This document shows, piece after piece, positions 9,247 to 19,497 of a DNA stretch of 64,000 nt; the stretch's first letter is position 1, and each line of letters begins with the position of its first letter. Both the position numbers and the translations under genes were made by a program. The notes under the pieces are model-generated. The model was not told the DNA's origin, searched no databases, and saw only the letters and a list, made by a program, of their open reading frames with translations. Source of the DNA: Paludibacteraceae bacterium (GTDB lineage: Bacteria > Bacteroidota > Bacteroidia > Bacteroidales > Paludibacteraceae); assembly GCA_017509715.1 (NCBI GenBank), contig JAFWOU010000011.1, positions 62,001 through 126,000 of the forward strand. Reading direction: 5' to 3'.

Positions 9247-12200
9247 ATGAAACGATTTCTGTATGTAGTCGCACTATGCCTACTGGCAGCAGCGACGAGT
9301 GTGCAGGCGAATGACTACCTGGAGCAGGAGCGACATTACACCGTGATGAGTATGGGTAATGGTGTGCTGCGGTTCTACGTGCCGATCTGGGTATACGGTC
9401 GTGCCAACGACTACTACCTGGAGGGACACAATGACTTCAGCAGTACGGAAGACTCGTACATCTGGTACTCCACGAGTCCGAACGCGAGCCGCGGTAGCAG
9501 CTCCGTGCATCGTATTGCCTCGGTATCGGCCGTACGCTATGGCAAGAACGACCAGGACGGCAGTGAGGGTCAGGGATATATCTATATCCACGAGGGAAGT
9601 GCCATCATCCAGAGTACGTTCAACGGCGAGCCTATCGTGCTGCAGGCGGGCGACGACACCTACTGGGCGGGCTGGCAACGCCAGATGTCGCTCAAGCGCA
9701 AGGAGGACGATGACCACAAGCGCATCACCTACTTCATCTTTGACTGGTACCCACCCACGTCGTTGCAGAACACGGATTTCTACTGGGGCGTGAGTGCGAA
9801 TATATACAAGAAATCGAGCGGCGAGAGCAGCTACAAGCACTGGTGGGCCAAGCCCGATAAGTTCCGCGGTAACAAGACCCCGCAGACGCCGGAGCTGTTC
9901 CAGCCCTATTTCTACGCCATGGACGAGGGCGGTGCGACGGGTTACGGATGCGCCGGGGTGCAGTTTACGGTGTATCAGGAGCCGGTGAGCTACCATACCT
10001 CGCTCAACAGCCAGGAGGTGCTACTCAACGAGCGTGCGAGTACGATCGTCGTGCCGACTAAGGACACGGTGCAGCGTTTCTTCTCGGGATCGTTCACCGT
10101 CAAGGTGGATGACGGCGGCAACACGCAGACGCTGAAATCCAACGAGGTGCATATCCCGGCTTACCACCGCGTGTATGACCTGAGCGGACAGGAGGTGCTG
10201 GACGAGAAGAAGACCGTGACGGGCGACGTGCAGCTGAGTTGGCAGATCCATAACCCGAGTGCGCAGGACCTGATAGAGGGCGACGTGTTTGAGGTGCAGC
10301 GTGCGACGCAGGCCGACTTCTCGGACGCAGAGACGATAGAGACCGTGCCGTACCGACGCGATTCGGCCAACTACCACGTGAAGGACAACCCGCTGCTGGC
10401 CCTGGGTGCCGACACGTCGGAGCTGGATCAGAAGGAGCAGAGCATGTACGTGACGCGCAAAGTGGTGAGCAAGGATGCGGCCGGCAAGCCGTACGCCGAG
10501 TATGAGGTAAGGCTGAGCAGCGAGAAAGTGAAGTTCCCGGGCCGCAGTATCTACTACCGTGTGCGCCGTGCTTCCGCCTCGATATGGGGATGGGACCATG
10601 AGTTTGCGAAGACGGCCAAAGTGGTGAGTCAGGACTACCTGGCGCCGCTGGCCGAGACGCAAGAGGCCTATACCAAGGATCCGGACTTCGCGACCAACCG
10701 CAAGGTGCATTTCCACCTCCGTCTGGACAACAGCACCGTAACGCCCGTGACAGAGCCGGAGACCCAATGCCGCTACACGGCCAAGGTGTCGAAGATGGTG
10801 ATCGACTCGTTCCCGGTACGCGTACAGGCGATACGCGATATGAACAATATGGGTGCCTACACGCCGGCGGACTATGAGTTCGTGCTGGAGATCACGAAGG
10901 GCAACCTGGTGGAGGAAAAGCCGCTGAAGATTACGAAATACTACAGCTACTGCAGCAGCTCGTATCCGGCCGATGCGGAGCGGGTACGACTGGTGGTACG
11001 CGAGCGGACGAGTGGCCGACGCGTGATGGGTACCAACACGGCCGCGATAGGCGTGCCGTACGTGAAGACGGTGATCCTCAAGTTCGGTCAGGGCGACTAT
11101 GCGAAAGCCGAGTTTGACTACGACGGGAATGTCTATCGTCAGTTGAAAGACTCGCTGGAGAATGCGCATCCGCTGAAGCATGACAGCATGCGTCATGAGC
11201 TCTACCTGGAGCTGCAGCAGAAGATAGCCAGCGTAGGTGCGGAGGGCAACCCGCGCTGCACGTGGGACAAAAACGCGCTGCTCTACCTGCGCCGCACGCT
11301 CACGGAGACAGGCGAGACAATAGAGTATGTGGTGCCGCAAGACAGCATCGTGCGCAATGCGGACGGTACGTGGGGCGCCCATATGGTAGTGGAGGCCGAC
11401 CGTGCATGCGTGCATTATCAGTATAGCGTACGCATCGACCAGAGCAACTCGATGGTGAAGGTGATCAATCCCGATCAGCTGCTACCCAAGACGATCCAGG
11501 GTCCGGACCTGTTCTACAACGAGGTGGCCAGCATTGCCCGCTTCCATGCAACGGACGGCGACGATCGCTACAGCGTGCTGCTGAACTGGGAACCGACGCC
11601 GGGCGGACTGGACGTGTATGAGCTGCGTCGCCGCGAAGCCGGCAGTACGGCCGCTTATGACTCGCTGACGACGACCACGGAGACCGACTATCGCGACAGC
11701 GATGTGGAGCCGGGTAAGCAGTATGAGTACCAGCTCACGGCACGCTATACCTGCAACAGCACCACGACCACCAGTACGGCCACCACGACCGGCCGTCGCT
11801 CGCCCTACGGACGTATCTCCGGCCGGATCCATTATGCCGACGGTACGGGATGCCCGGGCGTGAAAGTGACGCTGACGGCCACTGGAGCTGCCGACGCACG
11901 GACCACCGTGACGGACGAGCAGGGTATATACGTATTCGACAGCCTGCTCTATGGTGCTGGCAAGACCTATGCCATCGTGCCGACATCGACCACAGCCGAG
12001 TTCCGATTCAACAACACGACGGCCACGACGGCCTTTGTGGGCCTGAGTGCCGACAACCCCGTAGCCGATGCGATCCAGTTTGAGAATATATCATCGGTAC
12101 GCCTCTCGGGTCGCGTGCTCTACGCCAAGTCGAGCATACCGGTGCGCGAGGCTAACATACTGATCAACGACCGCGTGGTGAAGACCGCAGGCGGTGAACT

Positions 12201-15200
12201 GAAGACCGACATCTCCGGTAACTTTGAGCTATGCGTACCGCGTGGTGCAGGCTTCACGCTGCGGGTGACGAAGCCGGGCCACACCTTCGAGGGCGACGGT
12301 TACGTACGGATGAACAATAGCACCACTTTGGCGCTCACCGAGCCGCAGGACGGCGTGCGCGTATGGGACCAGACCAAGGTACGCCTGGCAGGCCGCGTAG
12401 TAGGCGGACGGGTGCAGGCCGAGAAGCCGCTGGGCTTCAGCTTGAGCCAGAACAACCTGGGCGACGACCTGCAACTGGTGCTGGAGCTGGAGGGCGATAA
12501 TATCTCCCACATCGTACGCGATGAGAACGACCTGACGCGTGACACCATGGAATACACCGTACAGCACGAGGTGTCGGGCGAGACACAGGTACACTACCTG
12601 CGCAAGCGCATCGTCATCAATCCCGATCCTCAGACGGGCGAGTTTTTTGCCGACCTGTTCCCCGTTCGCTACAAGATCACCCAGGCCACGGCCAGCGGCT
12701 ACGCCACGCTCTTTGCGGAAGGTAAGACCTCCGAGACCCTGGAGCTGAGCGATGCGGCCCGTATGATGGATAGCGTGGTATATGGCGACGACACTATTCG
12801 TTTTAATGCACGCTACGACATTACCTACCGCTCGCCGATCTCGATCTCTTGTATCCAGCTCCGCTACGGCATGCCGCTGGACTTCTACGGCGAGCAGAGT
12901 ATGGTGCGCCAGAATATCCAGAACGAGGAGATCGAGGTGCCGCTCGTGATGCGCGACACCTTAGGCGATCTGCATTACCTCTTCGGTGCCCCGGTATTCG
13001 GCATGGGCAAGTACCGCTTCCGCATCACGGCGCATGAGGACTACTATTACAACAACGAGCAGAACGGCCGCCACGAGGAGGTACGTCTGCAGGGCGGTAA
13101 ACTGAAGGTATATAACGGCTTGTATGATGCGGTCAGCACCCAGATACTGACCGAGTCGCTTGACCGGAACGGCCAGGCCGACGTGACGCTGCCGGTGGAC
13201 TATGTATCGTTCCTCAAGACGGGCGAGCAGGCCCTGCGTGTGCTGGACCTGTCGGTAGAGAGCGACGGCCAGTACGTAGAGCAGACCGCCTTACGCGCCT
13301 ACGTGACGGGCAACAAGGCCAAGGAACGCAACTTCCTGACCACGGCCAACGCCGGCGTGACGCTGCTTGACATCCTGCGCGACCCGCCGGGATCGTCCAG
13401 CTATGCATATATCGAGAAAGGAACGACCTATAAATACAACTACACATGGAGCTTCACGGGTAAGTTCGGCGTGGAGATAGGTGCTAAATACGGTACGGGC
13501 AACTCGATCAACATGGGTTCGTACTTAGGTACCCCGGGTGGTATATTCAGCGGCTACAATATCAATACCTCGGTAGCCAACACCTTTGCGCTGCCCATAT
13601 CCTCGCAGGTGGACTACAAGCGATCCAGCTCCTATACCTTCACCACTTCGGAACGGATAGAGACGGGCAACGACACCTGGTTCGTAGGTTCGCGCGGCGA
13701 TGTATATATCGGTGCTACGCAGACGGCCTATTTCGGTCTGACCGATGCGGTGAAACCGCTCGACTCGTTGACCTATGTGTCGCTCGCAGCACGCCTGGAA
13801 GGCAATGCAGGTGCGTCCGCCTCGATGCATACCGTAGCCGAGGGACGTGACCTGAAGGGCAATAAGTACTACCTGGTGATCGGCGAAGAGACCGAGGCCG
13901 GCGCTGCTGTGACCGGTACGTTTGCCTACACCCAGGACTATATCCTGAATACGATGCTCCCGAAGCTGATCCGCGAGCGTAATGCCTTGCTCGTGACGGG
14001 CGACAGTATGACGGTACAGCAGATAGCCAACGTACGCAAAGACGTGGTCTACTGGTCCAAGGTGCCGGCCGATGCCGATGAGTATGCACTGACCAGCTAC
14101 GTCAAGCTCTACCCGAACGGCAAGAATACCAACTGGATCGATATCGACGAGGTGGCATCCTACAACAAGCAGATCCTGAACTGGATCAACCTCATCAAGC
14201 AGAATGAGCGCGAGAAACTGACGCTCATGAGCGGCGTGAATGCCGACTCGGTAGGTACCTATTCGGTCAGCTCGGGCGTGAAGCTATCGCACAGCGAGAC
14301 CTACGACTACAGCTCGACCATCGCCTACCGTTGGGACTTCCCGGGTGGCAACCTGTCGGGTACCTTTGCCACCAAGTTTGCCAGCGCACTCTCGGGAGTA
14401 AGCGAGAATATCACGCGTATGATCACCAACTTCGTCAATTTGGTTCCGAACAATGACAACCATCGTATCGAACGTACCGGCGTGGATCCTTTGGAGCTGG
14501 ACGGTACGGTGCCGGGAGCGAAATGGTCGTTTACCATCAAGCCGATACTGGATGTCAACTTCGACCGCGACCCGAGCGAGGTGAAGGAACATAAGAAGTC
14601 GGCCGGCTTTGTGCTGCAGAGCGATTCCTACTCGTCGATGAATGTGAGCGTGCTGCGTCTGCGCGAACCGCAGAACGAGTTCAACCAGGATTCGCAAAAC
14701 GAGCGTGAGTTTATCGACAACGGCAACGACTACGACGGTACGAGCTATCAGTACGGTTCGTTCATATATGTGCTGAACGGTGGTGCTACCAAGTGCCCGT
14801 GGGAGGGACCGGAAGAGTCGGTATTCTACGAGATAGGCGGTCAGCCCGCCATCATCTCTCGCGGTACGGCCAAGCTGGAGAACCCGAAGATCGACCTCAC
14901 CGTTCACGAGCGCAGCGACGTGCCGCACGACAAAGCTGCTATCTTCAACCTGCGTCTATCCAACGAGGTGGAGGATGATATCAGCGGCAATGCCGGCTTC
15001 GTGATCTTCAAGTTGCGCGTAGAAGACGCTTCGAACCCCAAGGGCGCCAAGATCCTGATGGACGGTATGCCGCTGATAGGCCAAGCACGGGATATTAAGA
15101 TCAACCCGGGGCAGGTGATCAACAAGACCCTCGAGGTCTATGCCGGCGAGGACTACGACTACGAAGATATCACCCTCACCCTCTTCTCCACCTGCGATGT

Positions 15201-18200
15201 GCTGACCTACGACAAGGCTTCCTTCACCGTCCACTACATGCCCGTGAGCTGCCCCGTTAGCATCTCGGCGCCGCACGACAAGTGGGTGATGAATACCCTC
15301 TCGCCCCGCGACTCGGCCGGCTACTACATGCCGATCGTCATCGACGGATTTGACGTCAACTACAACAACTTCGACCATATTGAGTTCCAGTACAAACTCA
15401 CCAAACAGTCGGACGATGCATGGGTCAACCTCTGTTCCTACTATGCCGACAGCACGCTCTACCGGGCGGCCTCCGGCTCCAAGGACATGATCCGCGGCGG
15501 ACGTATCGACAATATCCGCTTCTACGGCGAGCGCGACCCCATGGAGCAGCAGTACGACCTGCGGGCCGTCTCGTTCTGCCGCCACGGCAGCTCGTTTATC
15601 ACCCGCACCTCGCCCGTGCTGACCGGCGTCAAGGACACCCGTCCGCCTGTCGTATTCGGCGAACCCGAACCTGCCAACTCCATACTGGGCGTGGGTGACC
15701 ACCTCAAGCTGCGCTTCAACGAGGCCATTGCCGGCAACTACCTGGACGAGGACAACAACTTCCAGATCACCGGCATCACCAACGCTACCGGCCTATCATC
15801 GGCTACGGCACTCCATTTCAACGGACATTCTTCTGCCACTACCAAGGCCAAACGTGACCTGACCGACAAGTCGTTTACCGTCGACATGATGATCCGTCCT
15901 ACCGAGGCTGGCAGCCGCGCCGCAGACATGATCCTCTTCGAGACCGGTGACGGTCAAAGTACCAAGCAACTGATACTCACCCGCGACAACCGCCTGCGTA
16001 TGATTCAGACCGTAGGCAAGAACAGCCTGGGCAAGACGTCCAACGTGCTGGATCCGATTCTTTCCTTCCAGCGCGTGCTGGTAGTATACGACAAGCCATC
16101 CAACCGTATCCTTTTCTATCATGGCAACAAGGACGTCACTTCCAACCTGATCGGCGAGACCAGTCATCAGGAGGATGCCCACGAGAGTAGCGCCTACTTT
16201 ACCTTCGGTTCTTCCTACCGGGGCGACATGCTCGAGACCCGCATCTGGACCAAGGCCCTGACTCCTGAAGAGATCAGCGCTACGGCCGGCCATACCCTCA
16301 CGGGTTACGAACGCGAACTGTTGGCTTACTACCGCATGGACGAGGGCAAGGGCGAGACCGTCAGCGACCATGCCCACGGCGCAACGCTCTACCTCAACGG
16401 CTGCTCGTGGAACAAGCGCAAGGGCTACTCGCTCCGCCTCGAGGATGACTCGGTTCGCTTGGACGGCAACCTGATGGGACGCTCCGCTGTATACGACGAG
16501 ACGCTCATGCTATGGTTCCGTGCCGAGACCAACGGTACGCTCTTCCGTGCCGACAACACCCGCATCGCCCTCAAGGACGGCCGTCTGGTGCTCCATAGCG
16601 GACAGACCGAGAAGACGGCCAACGCGCAGCTGGTCAACAACGAGTGGCACCACCTGGTGCTCACCATCAGCCGCACCTACAATAGCGCCGCTATCTTCGT
16701 GGACGGCAAGATCTACCAGACCTTCAGCGCATCGGACCTGCAGGGTATTACGGGCACGATGTACCTGGGCGGCACCGGCTTCCGAGGACTGATCGACGAG
16801 TTCTCGATCTTTGAGCAGGCACTGCCGCAACAGCTCGTCGAGCTATACGACGAGAATGACCTCACCGGCGACGAGATGGGGCTGATGGCCTATCTGCCCT
16901 TCGAGGAGCAATATACCAACCAGAACGGCATCATGGAGCAGCGCTTCTCCGTGAACGACCAGCGCGTGTTTAAGGATGGTAAGGGCAATGTGGTCAACAA
17001 GGTCGTACCGCTGCTCTTGGACAATGCACAAACCTCCACCGACAATGCGCCCGTCAAGTCGCACGGCGAACTCAAGAAACTGCATTTCAACTGGGCGTTC
17101 AACAACGATGAACTGCTCATCAATATCCTCAACCGCGACTACGAGGTCAACAAGCAGTCGATCTACGTCACCGTACGCGACGTCGAGGATCTCAACGGCA
17201 ACCCGATGACCTCGCCCGTGACCTGGACCGCCTTTGTGGATCGCAATAGCCTCAAGTGGTCGGCTAAGCAGCTGATCATGGAGAGCAACGACCACGAGCA
17301 GAGCGACCTCAGCTCCGTCGTACGTATCGTCAACCAGAGCGGTAAGCGCCATACCTATACCATCGAGTCGATGCCTTCGTGGCTCCGCGTAGACGCCGCC
17401 TACGGTGCTATCGATCCGATGGGCGAGCAGACCGTTCGCCTGACCTTCACAAGCCAGACACCTGTGGGCGAATACAGCGACTTTATCTACCTCACCGACG
17501 AGGACGGCCTCAGCGAACCGCTCCAGGTAGTTTATCGGGTAAAGGCTATGCCGCCTTACGAGAATATGGACGAGGGTAAGTACCCGCTCAATATGTCGAT
17601 CTGCGCCCGGGTGGAGATCACCACCGACGACGGCTTCTTCTTCGACAACGACGAGCGTGACATCGTCTATGCCCTCTATCGCAACGAGTGCGTAGGCCAG
17701 GCCAACGTGACGGTCAATGCCGCCAGCAACACCGCCGATGTCTACCTCACCGTACTCGGACAAGACGAGATGAACCGCAAGCAGATCCAGTTCCAACTCT
17801 GGCAGGCTTCTACCGGTAAGGTCTACGACCTCACGGCCAACCGGAACGTACTGTTCTCCCACGGCTTTGTATATGGCTGCGACGGCGAGCCGCTCGTGCT
17901 GACCACCAGCGGTAGCGAACGCCAACAGATCCAGCTCTACGCAGGCTGGAACTGGTCGTCCGTCAACCTCGACCTCCATGCTACCGGCGGCCGCTTGGAG
18001 ACTTGCATGTCGGCCGCACAACCCTGGACCGAGGGCGACCTGATCAAGAACCCTGCTACCCGTCAGTTTAGCACCTACAACGAGGCTAACAATGCCTTTG
18101 TCGGTACGCTCCTGTCTCTGCACCATAAGCAGATGTACATGATCTATACAGCCAAGGGCAACACCATGCGCATCTCGGGCGAACTGCTGCCGAGCGACTC

Positions 18201-18966
18201 GATGACCATCTCCGTACGCGGCGACGGCCAGTGGAGCCCGATGCCGTGCCTGCTCGATCAGCGCACCTCGGTCACCGAAGCCCTGGCCGACTACTACCAG
18301 AAAGCCGGCACGGGCGATATGATCAAGGCCCACAACCGCTTTGCTACCTTCTCGGCCGACAAGCGATGGGTAGGTGACCTCCAGGCACTCGTGCCGGGCG
18401 AGGGCTACCTGTTCCGCCGCATGGCCCCGGGTACGGTCGAGATCGCCTTCCATCGCAAAGAACAGGCTCAGAGTACTCAGAATAATCGGAATAATCTGAT
18501 TACTCAGACTGCGCCGACTGCCTTCTCCAACCCGCAGGCCGCGACCAACATGACCATGATCGCCCGCGTGGAGGGCAATCCGCCATGCATGACGGATGCT
18601 ACCATCCGCGTCTACGTCGGCGACGAACTGGCTTGCGTAGCAACCCCGGTAACCGGTAACCCATCACCCGTAACCGAGAACCTCTATTTCCTCACGATCC
18701 AGAGCGATCGGGTAGGCGAACTCCGATTCGAACTTGACGGCCAAACCTTGGTTCCTTCGTCCATCAATCGTACATCGTACATCTGTCCTTCGTCCATAGA
18801 GTATATCCCCGACGCCCACTATGGTTCGTTGGACGAACCGCTCGTGCTGGTTCCGGTAACCGGTAACCCCTCACCCGTAACCGCTCCTTACAAGATTATC
18901 GAAAACGACCATATAGTAATAATTCGAAACAATGAAAAATATGATGTTACAGGTAAAAAACTCTAA
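9247..18966 (+). CDS. 3239-residue secreted multidomain surface protein with LamG and Ig-type modules
   Basis: Begins with a signal peptide (MKRFLYVVALCLLAAATS, cleavage after VQA). Rough order: a fibronectin-III-like unit (771-850), two or three carboxypeptidase-regulatory-like beta sandwiches (855-940, 950-1020, about 1045), a large Gly/Ser/Tyr-rich central region (1360-1800), an Ig-like unit near 2130, two LamG/concanavalin-like domains (2181-2350 and 2390-2540; ends GLIDEFSIFEQAL), another Ig-like unit (2610-2660), a BACON-like segment with PSWLRVD (2694-2775), a domain starting GWNWSSVNL (2900-3060) and the C-terminal motif with IIENDHIVIIRN. Such modules bind carbohydrate or protein at the surface; the ligand is unknown. 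Repeat-coded insertions occur near 18466-18510, 18641-18676 and 18853-18881. The last 35 bases overlap the next gene. No protease or hydrolase active site was seen. Confidence 0.85.
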   Translation: MKRFLYVVALCLLAAATSVQANDYLEQERHYTVMSMGNGVLRFYVPIWVYGRANDYYLEGHNDFSSTEDSYIWYSTSPNASRGSSSVHRIASVSAVRYGKNDQDGSEGQGYIYIHEGSAIIQSTFNGEPIVLQAGDDTYWAGWQRQMSLKRKEDDDHKRITYFIFDWYPPTSLQNTDFYWGVSANIYKKSSGESSYKHWWAKPDKFRGNKTPQTPELFQPYFYAMDEGGATGYGCAGVQFTVYQEPVSYHTSLNSQEVLLNERASTIVVPTKDTVQRFFSGSFTVKVDDGGNTQTLKSNEVHIPAYHRVYDLSGQEVLDEKKTVTGDVQLSWQIHNPSAQDLIEGDVFEVQRATQADFSDAETIETVPYRRDSANYHVKDNPLLALGADTSELDQKEQSMYVTRKVVSKDAAGKPYAEYEVRLSSEKVKFPGRSIYYRVRRASASIWGWDHEFAKTAKVVSQDYLAPLAETQEAYTKDPDFATNRKVHFHLRLDNSTVTPVTEPETQCRYTAKVSKMVIDSFPVRVQAIRDMNNMGAYTPADYEFVLEITKGNLVEEKPLKITKYYSYCSSSYPADAERVRLVVRERTSGRRVMGTNTAAIGVPYVKTVILKFGQGDYAKAEFDYDGNVYRQLKDSLENAHPLKHDSMRHELYLELQQKIASVGAEGNPRCTWDKNALLYLRRTLTETGETIEYVVPQDSIVRNADGTWGAHMVVEADRACVHYQYSVRIDQSNSMVKVINPDQLLPKTIQGPDLFYNEVASIARFHATDGDDRYSVLLNWEPTPGGLDVYELRRREAGSTAAYDSLTTTTETDYRDSDVEPGKQYEYQLTARYTCNSTTTTSTATTTGRRSPYGRISGRIHYADGTGCPGVKVTLTATGAADARTTVTDEQGIYVFDSLLYGAGKTYAIVPTSTTAEFRFNNTTATTAFVGLSADNPVADAIQFENISSVRLSGRVLYAKSSIPVREANILINDRVVKTAGGELKTDISGNFELCVPRGAGFTLRVTKPGHTFEGDGYVRMNNSTTLALTEPQDGVRVWDQTKVRLAGRVVGGRVQAEKPLGFSLSQNNLGDDLQLVLELEGDNISHIVRDENDLTRDTMEYTVQHEVSGETQVHYLRKRIVINPDPQTGEFFADLFPVRYKITQATASGYATLFAEGKTSETLELSDAARMMDSVVYGDDTIRFNARYDITYRSPISISCIQLRYGMPLDFYGEQSMVRQNIQNEEIEVPLVMRDTLGDLHYLFGAPVFGMGKYRFRITAHEDYYYNNEQNGRHEEVRLQGGKLKVYNGLYDAVSTQILTESLDRNGQADVTLPVDYVSFLKTGEQALRVLDLSVESDGQYVEQTALRAYVTGNKAKERNFLTTANAGVTLLDILRDPPGSSSYAYIEKGTTYKYNYTWSFTGKFGVEIGAKYGTGNSINMGSYLGTPGGIFSGYNINTSVANTFALPISSQVDYKRSSSYTFTTSERIETGNDTWFVGSRGDVYIGATQTAYFGLTDAVKPLDSLTYVSLAARLEGNAGASASMHTVAEGRDLKGNKYYLVIGEETEAGAAVTGTFAYTQDYILNTMLPKLIRERNALLVTGDSMTVQQIANVRKDVVYWSKVPADADEYALTSYVKLYPNGKNTNWIDIDEVASYNKQILNWINLIKQNEREKLTLMSGVNADSVGTYSVSSGVKLSHSETYDYSSTIAYRWDFPGGNLSGTFATKFASALSGVSENITRMITNFVNLVPNNDNHRIERTGVDPLELDGTVPGAKWSFTIKPILDVNFDRDPSEVKEHKKSAGFVLQSDSYSSMNVSVLRLREPQNEFNQDSQNEREFIDNGNDYDGTSYQYGSFIYVLNGGATKCPWEGPEESVFYEIGGQPAIISRGTAKLENPKIDLTVHERSDVPHDKAAIFNLRLSNEVEDDISGNAGFVIFKLRVEDASNPKGAKILMDGMPLIGQARDIKINPGQVINKTLEVYAGEDYDYEDITLTLFSTCDVLTYDKASFTVHYMPVSCPVSISAPHDKWVMNTLSPRDSAGYYMPIVIDGFDVNYNNFDHIEFQYKLTKQSDDAWVNLCSYYADSTLYRAASGSKDMIRGGRIDNIRFYGERDPMEQQYDLRAVSFCRHGSSFITRTSPVLTGVKDTRPPVVFGEPEPANSILGVGDHLKLRFNEAIAGNYLDEDNNFQITGITNATGLSSATALHFNGHSSATTKAKRDLTDKSFTVDMMIRPTEAGSRAADMILFETGDGQSTKQLILTRDNRLRMIQTVGKNSLGKTSNVLDPILSFQRVLVVYDKPSNRILFYHGNKDVTSNLIGETSHQEDAHESSAYFTFGSSYRGDMLETRIWTKALTPEEISATAGHTLTGYERELLAYYRMDEGKGETVSDHAHGATLYLNGCSWNKRKGYSLRLEDDSVRLDGNLMGRSAVYDETLMLWFRAETNGTLFRADNTRIALKDGRLVLHSGQTEKTANAQLVNNEWHHLVLTISRTYNSAAIFVDGKIYQTFSASDLQGITGTMYLGGTGFRGLIDEFSIFEQALPQQLVELYDENDLTGDEMGLMAYLPFEEQYTNQNGIMEQRFSVNDQRVFKDGKGNVVNKVVPLLLDNAQTSTDNAPVKSHGELKKLHFNWAFNNDELLINILNRDYEVNKQSIYVTVRDVEDLNGNPMTSPVTWTAFVDRNSLKWSAKQLIMESNDHEQSDLSSVVRIVNQSGKRHTYTIESMPSWLRVDAAYGAIDPMGEQTVRLTFTSQTPVGEYSDFIYLTDEDGLSEPLQVVYRVKAMPPYENMDEGKYPLNMSICARVEITTDDGFFFDNDERDIVYALYRNECVGQANVTVNAASNTADVYLTVLGQDEMNRKQIQFQLWQASTGKVYDLTANRNVLFSHGFVYGCDGEPLVLTTSGSERQQIQLYAGWNWSSVNLDLHATGGRLETCMSAAQPWTEGDLIKNPATRQFSTYNEANNAFVGTLLSLHHKQMYMIYTAKGNTMRISGELLPSDSMTISVRGDGQWSPMPCLLDQRTSVTEALADYYQKAGTGDMIKAHNRFATFSADKRWVGDLQALVPGEGYLFRRMAPGTVEIAFHRKEQAQSTQNNRNNLITQTAPTAFSNPQAATNMTMIARVEGNPPCMTDATIRVYVGDELACVATPVTGNPSPVTENLYFLTIQSDRVGELRFELDGQTLVPSSINRTSYICPSSIEYIPDAHYGSLDEPLVLVPVTGNPSPVTAPYKIIENDHIVIIRNNEKYDVTGKKL
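18466..18881 (+). repeat. cluster of in-frame repeat tracts near the end of the giant gene
   Basis: Three repeat families lie within 420 bp of coding sequence: ACTCAGA/AATCGGA units at 18466-18510, TAACCGG/TAACCCA units at 18641-18676 and again at 18853-18881 (both translated as PVTGNPSPVT), and TCGTACA units at about 18768-18782. All keep the frame. Confidence 0.7.
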
Positions 18967-19480
18967 CGAGTCTATCAGCCCAAAGGGCGGTCTAACAGCG
19001 AAGCGTTCTAACAGATGGCTTGCCATCGGTCTTACAGTGCTTTGCACGGTCTTATTAGCCGGCTGCAAGAGCCAACCCGATGCCCTCATCGGCGGAATCG
19101 AAAAACCCGCATGGACTGCTACGTCCGACTACGACCTCTCGTCGTCGATGACGGCCGTTGTTCGGGTCGACCTCTCCGGCAGCTTTACCGCCGAAGAACT
19201 CAGTGCGGTTAAGTATGCGCCCTCTGCCAACGACGAACTGGCAGCCTTTGCCGGTACGACCTGCCTGGGTGTAGGTACGTGGAACGCCGAGTATGACGCT
19301 TACTGGCTATATATCACGGCCCCGACGGAGGGCGAGGAACTGGTGCTGCGCTACTATTCGGCTGCGCTCAAGCAGATCTTCATCGCCACCACTACGCTGC
19401 CGTACCACAACGATACGCAGGTAGGTAACGCCGCTGCGCCCTATACGCCCAAGTGGATAGTGACCCCAGACCGCGAATAA
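18932..19480 (+). CDS. lipoprotein related to the C-terminal module of the giant protein
   Basis: The start overlaps the end of the giant gene by 35 bases in another frame; no later start would keep the signal peptide. After about 32 polar residues (largely encoded by the TCTAACAG repeat) comes a hydrophobic stretch and the lipobox VLLAGC, so the mature part should be an anchored lipoprotein. The 135-residue mature region resembles residues about 3100-3215 of the giant protein: both have MT followed by a V/I-rich strand ending ARV or VRV, a DEL block, a LYFLTI or YWLYIT strand and a final Y-P block. I infer that the two proteins act together at the outer membrane. Exact function unknown. Confidence 0.7.
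   Translation: MKNMMLQVKNSNESISPKGGLTAKRSNRWLAIGLTVLCTVLLAGCKSQPDALIGGIEKPAWTATSDYDLSSSMTAVVRVDLSGSFTAEELSAVKYAPSANDELAAFAGTTCLGVGTWNAEYDAYWLYITAPTEGEELVLRYYSAALKQIFIATTTLPYHNDTQVGNAAAPYTPKWIVTPDRE
18971..19050 (+). repeat. TCTWACAG repeat with small palindromes between units
   Basis: Four units TCTATCAG, TCTAACAG, TCTAACAG and TCTTACAG are each followed by a small palindrome: CCCAAAGGG, CGAAGC, ATGGCTTGCCAT and TGCTTTGCA. The tract encodes the N-terminal part of the lipoprotein at 18932 and is related to 1121-1195. Confidence 0.65.
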
Positions 19481-19497
19481 ACAAGAAGCAATTTGAT

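Noticed and set aside
16843-18453. Open frame of 536 codons on the minus strand
   Set aside because: Antisense shadow of the giant surface-protein gene, with low-complexity Val/Gly/His-rich translation and no start signals.
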